This document shows, in pieces, positions 1 through 6,303 of a stretch of DNA of 28,356 nucleotides (positions are counted from its first letter, which is position 1; every line of letters starts with the position of its first letter). The DNA lies in the IMG/VR virus record IMGVR_UViG_3300043427_003205, positions 1 through 28,356 of that record; one strand, written 5' to 3'. Made by a program: the position numbers and the translations under genes. The stretch comes from a virus. The notes beneath the pieces are model-generated. The model saw only the letters and a program-made list of their open reading frames with translations. It was not told where the DNA came from and did no database searches.

Positions 1-2
1 TG

Positions 3-1574
3 AAGATCGAGGACTCGTTCGAGAACGCCGAGCTCGGGGACTACCACCTGATGGAGCTGGTGCGGGACGCCGGCCTGATGAACGTGTTCCGGTCGGGGCC
101 GCAGGTGCGGGCGGCGCTGGAGCGGTTCATGCTGCACGAACAGCAGGAGCTGGACGAGGCGGACTGGCAGGAGAAGTGTCGGGGCCAGCGGGACTATTTG
201 ATCCCGGACTTCGTGTCGAGGCCCAGCTCGATCATGCTGCACGCCCGGGGCGGCCTCGGGAAGACGCGGCTGGCGGTGCTGATCTCGAAGATCGTGGGCC
301 AGCAGCAGACCATGAGGGTGCGGGGGCTGGAGGTGCAGCCGACGCTCTCGGGAAATGTGCTGTTCATCGGCAACGACATGTCGATGACGGACTACGCCGA
401 GTATTTCGATCAGCAGGGGATCGATACGTCTGGGCCGGATCGGTGGATGAAGTTCAAGCCGCAGTGGCAGCAGTCGCAGTACAAGGTGCTGCTGCGGTGG
501 CTGACCGAGTACAAGCCGGTGCTTGTGGTGATCGACTCGCTGACGTCAGTCAGCACGATGATCGCCGCCAAGGAGTACGAGAAGGAGTACGCGACGACGC
601 TGTATCGGCTGGCGCGGGAAAACGGGACGGCGTTCCCGGCGACGACGTTCCTGTGGATCCACCACGACAAGAAGGACGGGACGGGGTTCCGGGGCACGGA
701 CACGCTGCGGAATGCGGTGCATGAAACCTGGCATCTGAAGGAGCTCTCGGATGAGGAGCGGGCGAAGTTCGGGGACCACGCGCTGATCCTCGAGATCGAC
801 AAGAGCCGGGGCATGCGGGGCGGGGACCGGTTCCTGGTGCGGGAGGACATCGAGGAGGCCCTGAGCCTGGAAGACCTCACGCCGACCGTGAAGCGGGACA
901 ACCGGGGCCAGGGCGACGAGACGCCGCGGACCCTCGTCCTCGGGATCCTCAAGGAGGCGGCGGGGCCGCTGACGGTGAAGGAGCTGCGGTACGAGCTCAA
1001 CAGCCGGCTGTCGGGGCGCCGAGGCCAGGGGACGCACGTCTCGAGGAGGACGGCGGAGCGGTGGCTCAAGCAGTGGGTGTCAGCCGGCCTCGTGGAGGCG
1101 ATCCAGGTGAGACCGTCTGGACAGAAGGGAGGGAGGCCTTCGACGGTGTTCCAGGTCGTTTCCCCTATATACGAGGCAAAAAATGACCAAAACCCCCCTG
1201 GATTCCCCGAGAACGACTGCGCTGCAGTGGAAGAGGTTTTGGTCACGGGTTTTGACCAAAACCCCTCTGGAGGGGAAATGACCAAAACCCCCGAGGGTGT
1301 CCCGCCTGAGACCGCTGCGACGGGGGATCTCCCCAAGGACGAGGCAAAAGAGGTGACTGAAGTGCCACCGGATGAGGTCGGCGCCGCCGGGCAACCGGTT
1401 TTGGTCACCGAGGTCGAAAAAACGACCGTGACCAAAACCCCCTCCCCCGAAACCGGCTCCACCACAGGGATTTCGGATGACGAGGCCGAGGTTTTGGTCA
1501 TTCCGGCACAGGTAAAGGAGAAGCCCGTCCTCCGCTACGAGCTCGACGACTGGGGCTCGGTTGACTGGGGGTGA
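3..1574 (+). CDS. RecA-fold ATPase / replicative helicase (RepA/AAA_25-like), 5' end outside window
   Basis: Likely the phage replicative helicase or helicase loader, an NTPase acting at the fork. The frame is open to the left edge and residues before the first ATG (51) look coding, so the true start is probably outside the window; residue numbers here count from that ATG. Walker A is GGLGKT (K71). Walker B is VLVVIDSL (D162), followed by an IHHDKK motif, as in RepA/DnaB-type RecA cores. Residues about 295-365 look like a winged helix (TVKELRYEL ... SRRTAERWLKQWVSAGLVEA). The last 130 residues are low-complexity and acidic/proline-rich, and their DNA carries a repeat array described separately. 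It is followed after 75 bases by a second helicase and then a DNA polymerase, which supports a replication role. A primase or prim-pol domain could lie in the missing N-terminus. Helicase class is inferred from motifs only. Confidence 0.85.
   Translation, partial: KIEDSFENAELGDYHLMELVRDAGLMNVFRSGPQVRAALERFMLHEQQELDEADWQEKCRGQRDYLIPDFVSRPSSIMLHARGGLGKTRLAVLISKIVGQQQTMRVRGLEVQPTLSGNVLFIGNDMSMTDYAEYFDQQGIDTSGPDRWMKFKPQWQQSQYKVLLRWLTEYKPVLVVIDSLTSVSTMIAAKEYEKEYATTLYRLARENGTAFPATTFLWIHHDKKDGTGFRGTDTLRNAVHETWHLKELSDEERAKFGDHALILEIDKSRGMRGGDRFLVREDIEEALSLEDLTPTVKRDNRGQGDETPRTLVLGILKEAAGPLTVKELRYELNSRLSGRRGQGTHVSRRTAERWLKQWVSAGLVEAIQVRPSGQKGGRPSTVFQVVSPIYEAKNDQNPPGFPENDCAAVEEVLVTGFDQNPSGGEMTKTPEGVPPETAATGDLPKDEAKEVTEVPPDEVGAAGQPVLVTEVEKTTVTKTPSPETGSTTGISDDEAEVLVIPAQVKEKPVLRYELDDWGSVDWG
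1184..1500. repeat. Iteron-like array, seven copies of TGACCAAAACC in both orientations; candidate origin or operator
   Basis: Copies reading TGACCAAAACC on the plus strand start at 1184, 1253, 1279 and 1429. Copies reading GGTTTTGGTCA occupy 1235-1245, 1397-1407 and 1490-1500. The pair at 1235-1263 forms an inverted repeat with a 7-base spacer. The array lies inside the 3' coding part of the ATPase gene. The same DNA word is read in different codon phases (DQNP, TKTP and VLVT/VLVI), so conservation is at the DNA level rather than the protein level. A short A/T-rich stretch lies just upstream, around 1165-1186. Lambda ori inside gene O is the known precedent for iterons within a replication gene. 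Origin function is inference; a repressor or regulator operator is the alternative. I saw the intact word nowhere else in the window. Confidence 0.7.
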
Positions 1575-1649
1575 CCAATTCGGGAACCGGGGGCCTTGCC
1601 ATCAGAGGTGGTGGGGCCTAGGGTGTCCTGACCAGAACGTGAATCGTCG

Positions 1650-3134
1650 ATGTCTCTTGCTGTATTGCCTCGCTTGTCCACCGTGGACGCATTGCGAGAC
1701 GTTTTTGGTCTGGCTTTGACAGAGCAGCAGCAGGAGGTCATCGCCACGCTCAAGGAGTGGTGCCTGGGGCCTGGAGACGGGTCTCAGGCCGTGCTCTCGG
1801 GGTACGCCGGCACTGGGAAGACCACGATCCTCCAGGTGCTGGTCCTGGAGTTGCTGAACGAGGATCCCGAGCGCGTGGACTGGATCTGGGTGACAACCCC
1901 GACGCACAAGGCCACCAAGGTGCTGGCAGGCAAACTGAGGGAGTGGGAGGAGCTGGCGCAGACCTCGGTTCCGGATCCCTGCACGATCCACAGTGCGCTG
2001 AGCCTCAAGCCGAAGCGGACGAAGCCCTACGAACCGGAAGGCTTCGTGACGTCAGGTCAGGTCCGGGTGCCACCGGGGTCGCTGATCATCGTTGATGAGT
2101 GCTCGATGGTCGGAGCGGAGCTGTACCGGATCATCACCGAGGTCGGCAAGAACTACGGGTGCCGGGTGCTGTTCACAGGGGATCCGAAGCAGCTGCAGCC
2201 GGTGAACGAGCGCAGGAAGAGCCTGAGCTTCGACGCGTCGACGAAGGTGGAACTGACCAAGGTCTTGCGCCATGACGGGGCGATTCTGGATCTGGCCACG
2301 CTGGTGCGCAGCACGCCGCGGGGGGCTGTGCCGAAGATTCGTGCTCGGGGGAGTGCCGAATCCGCGGTCGAGACTCATGGGACTCTGGATGAGCTTGTCT
2401 GTCGCTGGGTCGAGGCGCTGGTGGATGACCCCGAGAACGTCTTCTTCCTTTGTTGGACTAATAAGATCAGGCGTTTGTATAACAAGCGCGCACGGCAGTT
2501 ACTTTATGGAGAAAATGTGCCTGATTTTATGGCGGGCGATAAGTTGGTTACGCTGGCAGCTTTCGAGCGCAATGGGCAGGTACTGCTAAGCAACAACGCG
2601 GATGTGGAGGTTGAATCAGCTACGCAGACGCATCATAAACCTCTCGATGATCTGCCTTACAGCTATGACTGCTGGGAGTTAAGGCTTAAAAACTTTGGTA
2701 CGGTGTATGTGCTAGCTGATCATGCTCATACACAGTTCAAAGCTGATGTGAAGAAGCTGGGTGAAGAGATTAAAGGAGTCAACGATAAAGTCAAAGCTGA
2801 ATATGAAGTCGTGACGCAAAGACTTAAGAAAGAGCTTAAGCTATCAGATAGAGAACTGCAAGGTCATTCTGCTTTGCGTGAAGCGCGTGAAAGAGTCGCT
2901 GTAGCTAAGCGACGCTGGTCAGAAGAGTTTTTTGCTTTGAAGCATTACTTCGCGGAAGTGGACTTCGGGTATGCAGTAACAATTCACAAGTCGCAGGGCA
3001 GCACTTATCAGAAAGTTTTTATTCACCATGACTATTTCAATAATAAAGCAGAGCGTTTGCAGCTGCTGTATGTGGCAGTGACTCGTGCAACAAAAGAGGT
3101 CCATCACCTCTTGGTTGATAGTGGTTCAAGGTAA
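1650..3134 (+). CDS. SF1 DNA helicase (Dda/RecD2-like)
   Basis: ATP-dependent DNA helicase of superfamily 1B, expected to help fork progression or recombination-dependent replication. Motif I is GYAGTGKTT (K57), motif II is DECSM (D149/E150), motif III is GDPKQLQPV, and the C-terminal UvrD_C_2-type motifs are TIHKSQGSTYQ and LLYVAVTRA. All core motifs are intact and the 494-residue length suits Dda-like enzymes. A charged, probably coiled insert lies at about residues 365-430. The gene starts with ATG at 1650, 75 bases after the upstream ATPase gene, and no strong Shine-Dalgarno is visible. Composition changes inside the gene: a sampled line near 1800 is about 63% GC, lines near 2460 and 2820 are about 42-43% GC, with the switch at about 2440. 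This suggests recombinational mosaicism. Confidence 0.93.
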   Translation: MSLAVLPRLSTVDALRDVFGLALTEQQQEVIATLKEWCLGPGDGSQAVLSGYAGTGKTTILQVLVLELLNEDPERVDWIWVTTPTHKATKVLAGKLREWEELAQTSVPDPCTIHSALSLKPKRTKPYEPEGFVTSGQVRVPPGSLIIVDECSMVGAELYRIITEVGKNYGCRVLFTGDPKQLQPVNERRKSLSFDASTKVELTKVLRHDGAILDLATLVRSTPRGAVPKIRARGSAESAVETHGTLDELVCRWVEALVDDPENVFFLCWTNKIRRLYNKRARQLLYGENVPDFMAGDKLVTLAAFERNGQVLLSNNADVEVESATQTHHKPLDDLPYSYDCWELRLKNFGTVYVLADHAHTQFKADVKKLGEEIKGVNDKVKAEYEVVTQRLKKELKLSDRELQGHSALREARERVAVAKRRWSEEFFALKHYFAEVDFGYAVTIHKSQGSTYQKVFIHHDYFNNKAERLQLLYVAVTRATKEVHHLLVDSGSR

Positions 3135-3368
3135 TGGGCAATCATTGCAGCGGCGAGGCTTCAGCAGTTCTGCTGCGATCATGTCTTTTGCTGTGAAGTG
3201 GTAGTCCACGAGTTTGTGGGCTAAGCCTTTCAGTTGTTCCAGGTCTTGGCATGCTGTGATCATGCGGTGCGCTGATTCGATAGCGAAGGCCCTGGAAGTC
3301 GCATCCATGTCCAAACTGCCGTTGATCAACAATGCCATCTGCGCAAGCAACTCGTAACGCTGAAGCAT
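3126..3368 (-). CDS. Small hypothetical protein, antisense between helicase and polymerase genes
   Basis: Eighty residues beginning MLQRYELLAQMALLING. The sequence is protein-like: balanced amphipathic helices, no runs, and a cysteine pair near the C-terminus (RRCNDC). I do not recognise a family. It fills the whole interval between the helicase stop (3134) and the polymerase start. Its 3' end overlaps the helicase by 9 bases and its ATG (3366-3368) overlaps the 5' end of the polymerase reading frame. If real, its promoter must lie within the polymerase gene. The absence of any plus-strand gene in this otherwise compact interval favours a real minus-strand gene. No clear ribosome binding site is visible. 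Function unknown. Confidence 0.6.
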   Translation of the reverse strand: MLQRYELLAQMALLINGSLDMDATSRAFAIESAHRMITACQDLEQLKGLAHKLVDYHFTAKDMIAAELLKPRRCNDCPLP

Positions 3369-5281
3369 TGCAGCGTCTTGACTACGAGATAATTCGTGGT
3401 CCTAAGGATGCTTCTACATTGAAGACGATGTTGAAGCGGATGGTATCGACGAATAAGTGCTTAGGCGTGGATACGGAAACAACAGGACTTGATCCGCTTG
3501 TGAATCAAGTACGTTTAATTCAGATCGGGTCTGCTGACTTCGCACTGATCGTCGATCTCGATGGGTGGCGACGGCCAGGCGAACGTGCGGTGCCGTGGAA
3601 ATCACCAGGATTGCGGGAGTTGAAGAGCTACCTCGAGAGCGGAGCCCCGAAGGTGCTGCAGAATGCTGCGTTTGACCTGAACTTCCTGGGAGGTGAGGGA
3701 GTCGTCCTCGGGGGTGCGCTGTTCGACACGATGGTAGCCGCGAAGCTTGTGAACAATGGCTGTGGTGTGCGCAACGACTTGGGATCGATTACTGATCGTG
3801 TGCTTAAAGTCAAGCTTCCTAAGGAGCTGCAAAAGGCTGATTGGTCTGGCGAGATAACCGATGAGATGTTTCATTACGCAGCGCGAGATGTGATATGTCT
3901 GCCGATGCTTGTGAAGCCTTTGTCTGAAGCGCTGGTTGGATCGAAGATTAAGCCAGGCTTTACGTTGTGGGATTTGTTTCAGATTGAGATGGAAGTATTG
4001 AAGCCGATTGCGTTGATGCAAGGGCATGGTTTTGCTTTTGATCGAAAGAATGCGATTGAGTTACGCGCTCAGCTAGAGGAAGAAGCTGAGGCGTTGAAAC
4101 TGTCGTTCCTTCAGCTTTTAGAGGTGGAAATCAAGAAGCGACACTCAGAGGAGTCAGGTTTCTGGTTACCTCGTGAGGCAGATGGGAGCTTCAACACCAG
4201 GGAAAAGGAGTCGGGCTCGGTGCGGAAGGGCACGAAGCTTTACGCCGGGTTCAACCCGAGGTCGACCAAACAAATGGCCCAGCGGTTTGAGCAGGCCGGG
4301 ATTCTGCTGCCGCCAGATGAGAAGGGTGTCACGAGCCTGGATCAAAACCTGCTTGCGTTCTTACGAAAAGACTACGAGTTGATCGACAAGTATTTGACGT
4401 GGAAGACAGCTGTTACGCGCGTCTCCAGTATGGATACGTTGCTAGAAGCGATCGGCCCTGATGGTCGCATTCACTGCAATTACAAGCAGATGGGGACGGA
4501 GACGGGGCGTCTGTCGGCAGCGTCGCCGAATTTGCAGCAGGTGAATCGGAGCCCTGAGTTTCGGAGCAAGTTCATTGCGGAACCCGGGCACGTCCTCGTG
4601 GTGGCCGACTTCAGTCAGATCGAGCTGCGGGTGGCGGCGGAGCTCTCGGGGGAGGAGCGGATGCTCGAGGCATACCGGGCCGGGAGGGATCTGCACACCG
4701 AGACCGCAGCACTGATGACGGGTGTCGCCCTCGGGGAAGTCACCAAGAAGCAGCGCACTTCGGCCAAGGTGGCCAACTTCGGACTGCTCTACGGAGCTGG
4801 GGCGGCGACTCTGCGCAAGCAAGCTGTCGCTCAGTACGGCATTGATATAGAGCTCGAAGAAGCTCGTGAGATCGTCAACGGCTTTCGTAGTGCTTATCCT
4901 CGCCTTTATCAGTGGCAAGTGCAAGAGGGCAACAAGACGACGAAGGCGGTGACGACCGCTCTCGGGAGGAGGCGGATGCTCGTGGGGTTCAACGACAAAT
5001 ACACGACGCGGATCAACACCCAGGTGCAAGGGACCGCCGGGGACATTGCCAAGCTGGCGATTCGACGCTTGTGGCGCGAGATTTGTCAAGCGCCTGGGGG
5101 AGAAGCGAAGCTCATCGCCATGGTGCACGACGAGATCGTGCTCGAGGTGAGGGCTGAAGCCGCGGAGCATTGGTCTCAGGTGCTCAAGCGCTGCATGGAG
5201 GAAGCGGGCGCGGAGATCTGTAAGGAAGTGCCCATCGTTGCTGAGGTGTCGACAGGAGCGACGTGGGCAGACGCGAAGTGA
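3332..5281 (+). CDS. Family A DNA polymerase with 3'-5' exonuclease (DNA polymerase I-like)
   Basis: Phage replicative polymerase that copies DNA and proofreads. Exonuclease motifs: Exo I DTETTG (D47), Exo II NAAFD (N111-D115), Exo III YAARD (Y182-D186). Polymerase motifs: A DFSQIELR (about 426), B QRTSAKVANFGLLYG (about 474-488), C VHDE (598-601). There is no 5'-3' exonuclease domain, as in T7-like and many phage Pol I relatives. The position equivalent to E. coli Pol I 762 is Phe (F483). Start choice is uncertain: ATG at 3332 is given, but the TTG at 3368 or the ATG at 3416 are possible because the first 12 codons lie antisense to the small minus-strand gene. Composition alternates along the gene (A/T-rich at about 3780-4180, GC-rich after 4180). 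It follows the two helicase genes and precedes a regulator gene. Confidence 0.96.
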   Translation: MPSAQATRNAEALQRLDYEIIRGPKDASTLKTMLKRMVSTNKCLGVDTETTGLDPLVNQVRLIQIGSADFALIVDLDGWRRPGERAVPWKSPGLRELKSYLESGAPKVLQNAAFDLNFLGGEGVVLGGALFDTMVAAKLVNNGCGVRNDLGSITDRVLKVKLPKELQKADWSGEITDEMFHYAARDVICLPMLVKPLSEALVGSKIKPGFTLWDLFQIEMEVLKPIALMQGHGFAFDRKNAIELRAQLEEEAEALKLSFLQLLEVEIKKRHSEESGFWLPREADGSFNTREKESGSVRKGTKLYAGFNPRSTKQMAQRFEQAGILLPPDEKGVTSLDQNLLAFLRKDYELIDKYLTWKTAVTRVSSMDTLLEAIGPDGRIHCNYKQMGTETGRLSAASPNLQQVNRSPEFRSKFIAEPGHVLVVADFSQIELRVAAELSGEERMLEAYRAGRDLHTETAALMTGVALGEVTKKQRTSAKVANFGLLYGAGAATLRKQAVAQYGIDIELEEAREIVNGFRSAYPRLYQWQVQEGNKTTKAVTTALGRRRMLVGFNDKYTTRINTQVQGTAGDIAKLAIRRLWREICQAPGGEAKLIAMVHDEIVLEVRAEAAEHWSQVLKRCMEEAGAEICKEVPIVAEVSTGATWADAK

Positions 5282-5342
5282 GGCGGCGATTTACGCTGCA
5301 GGCTTGTGCAACCTAGTCTGGTTAGGCCTTCCACTTATCCCA

Positions 5343-5726
5343 ATGCTGACAGGCGCAGAACTGATCGATTTCGTCAAGGCGTCGGAATCGGCCAACGACA
5401 TGGAGCTCGCTCGTGCTGCTGGTTATGTGCGCACGACCAAGACTGGTAAGGAGCAGGTTCTGAAGAAAGCCTTCACGAACGCTCTGCTTGCTGCCAAAGG
5501 ACTCGAGCGTCCGATGGGCCGCGGGCCCGGCAAGACGGCCCGCTATGAGACCTCGGTTCACAAGAACGGTGTCATCCTGATCGGCAAGACGTACTCGGAG
5601 GTCTTCGGCCTGAACCCCGGCGACTTCCTGGACATCGTCATCGAGGCTGACTGCATCAAGCTGGTGCCGCAGCCCTTCGATGAGGAGGCTGAGGTGGCCG
5701 AAACCAAAGGCAAGGCCAAGGGCTGA
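5343..5726 (+). CDS. Cyanobacterial AbrB-like transcriptional regulator (cyAbrB family)
   Basis: Predicted DNA-binding regulator of 127 residues. The N-terminal part (MLTGAELIDFVKASESANDM ... LARAAGYVRTTKTGKEQ ... AFTNALLAAKGL) matches my memory of cyanobacterial cyAbrB proteins. Residues about 60-115 (TSVHKNGVILIGKTYSEVF ... LNPGDFLDIVI ... IKLVPQ) resemble the AbrB/SpoVT swapped-hairpin barrel that binds DNA. The C-terminus is acidic then lysine-rich. The reading frame is open upstream into the polymerase gene, but the ATG at 5343 starts exactly where family similarity begins. In cyanobacteria cyAbrB proteins are global regulators of carbon and nitrogen genes. A phage copy could act on phage promoters or modify host transcription; that role is inference. 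The next gene begins 3 bases after its stop. Confidence 0.85.
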   Translation: MLTGAELIDFVKASESANDMELARAAGYVRTTKTGKEQVLKKAFTNALLAAKGLERPMGRGPGKTARYETSVHKNGVILIGKTYSEVFGLNPGDFLDIVIEADCIKLVPQPFDEEAEVAETKGKAKG

Positions 5727-5729
5727 CCT

Positions 5730-5957
5730 GTGAGCAGCGCTGAAGAACGCGCTCGGTTGCTGAGTCGTCTTCAGCGCATCGCGGAGAAGCTCCCTAGTGG
5801 GCTTCTCCACCGCTTGGTATTAGATGCGCAGTTTTTTCACGATTGGAACATGCGTAAGAAAGGTGCGCGATCATCAGCGCGCCTTTCTCAATATAAAGCC
5901 CGCATAGAGCGGGCAGATGAAGCTTATTGGAAAAGAATCAAGCAGGGTTTGAGCTAA
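5730..5957 (+). CDS. Small basic hypothetical protein, 75 residues
   Basis: Starts with GTG 3 bases after the AbrB-like gene, so it is probably co-transcribed and coupled with it. The protein is basic and helical (LLSRLQRIAEKL ... QYKARIERADEAYWKRIKQGLS) with no signal peptide or membrane segment. I do not recognise the family; small phage DNA-binding proteins can look like this. Its last 4 bases overlap the end of the convergent excisionase-like gene. The coding DNA also contains three strong hairpins (listed separately), so part of the conservation here could be at RNA level. Confidence 0.65.
   Translation: MSSAEERARLLSRLQRIAEKLPSGLLHRLVLDAQFFHDWNMRKKGARSSARLSQYKARIERADEAYWKRIKQGLS
5783..5914 (+). 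other. Cluster of three strong hairpins inside a small gene
   Basis: Hairpin 1: GGAGAAGC (5783-5790) pairs with GCTTCTCC (5801-5808), 8 bp around a 10-base loop. Hairpin 2: positions 5857-5868 pair with 5877-5888, 12 bp with one G-T wobble and an 8-base loop. Hairpin 3: GCCCGC (5898-5903) pairs with GCGGGC (5909-5914), 6 bp with a 5-base loop. None is followed by a T tract on either strand, so simple intrinsic termination is unlikely. They lie just before the convergent boundary with the integration genes. They may be a structured RNA, a processing region or a rho-type boundary; role unknown. Confidence 0.55.
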
Positions 5958-6259
5958 CTCACCCTATTCCAGAACTGGTTGACAGCCTTGATACGGTGAA
6001 ATCTGTATCGGGGCCTTTTTGCTGTGCCGATGTTGCGGATGGCGTCACCGTGGATGATGCCTTTGCTCATCTGGTACACGAGTTGCTTGGGGTCTTTTAG
6101 ACTCACTAAACGGCAGAACTCTCGAGAGTCGACCCACTCACTGAGTTCTGTTTTAGCTTTATCGCTCTGTTGTTGATCGATGAACTCGATCAGCAGCTTC
6201 TCGATGCGTGCGATGCGGTCGGTGAGCTCATCGAGGACGAGGGGATCGATCACGGTCAC
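5954..6259 (-). CDS. Small DNA-binding protein, excisionase-like (candidate recombination directionality factor)
   Basis: 101 residues. The N-terminal half is a coiled-coil-like amphipathic helix (LDELTDRIARIEKLLIEFID). The C-terminal half (WVDSREFCRLVSLKDPKQLVYQMSKG ... RNIGTAKRPRYRFHR ... VNQFWNRV) reads like a helix-turn-helix followed by a basic wing, as in Xis/MerR-type small proteins. It lies 44 bases downstream of the integrase on the same strand, as expected for an int-xis pair. The start is GTG at 6259 with a second in-frame GTG two codons later. Its stop overlaps the stop region of the convergent 75-residue gene. Function is inferred from context and fold impression; it could instead be a general DNA-binding protein. 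Confidence 0.7.
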   Translation of the reverse strand: MTVIDPLVLDELTDRIARIEKLLIEFIDQQQSDKAKTELSEWVDSREFCRLVSLKDPKQLVYQMSKGIIHGDAIRNIGTAKRPRYRFHRIKAVNQFWNRVS

Positions 6260-6275
6260 GGGGATGGGCCTATCC

Positions 6276-6291
6276 GGGTCTGGTTAGACCC
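6276..6291. other. Inverted repeat between integrase and excisionase-like genes
   Basis: A perfect 6-bp stem with a 4-base loop (GGGTCT, GGTT, AGACCC) in the 44-base gap between the integrase stop and the next gene on the minus strand. The central word TCTGGTTAG also occurs at about 5318 in the gap upstream of the AbrB-like gene. No T tract follows on the minus strand, so this is not a standard terminator. It could be an operator or a mild attenuator. Confidence 0.35.
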
Positions 6292-6303
6292 TAGCACCAT
6301 TCT

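Noticed and set aside
410-1501. 363-residue minus-strand frame opposite the ATPase gene
   Set aside because: Serine/arginine-rich shadow frame; the plus strand has clear Walker motifs.
4442-5170. 242-residue minus-strand frame opposite the polymerase
   Set aside because: Covers polymerase motifs A, B and C on the other strand; low-complexity His/Pro/Arg text.
5857-5914. Intrinsic terminator for the plus-strand early operon
   Set aside because: Stable stems but no T tract directly after any of them, and the gene continues through them.
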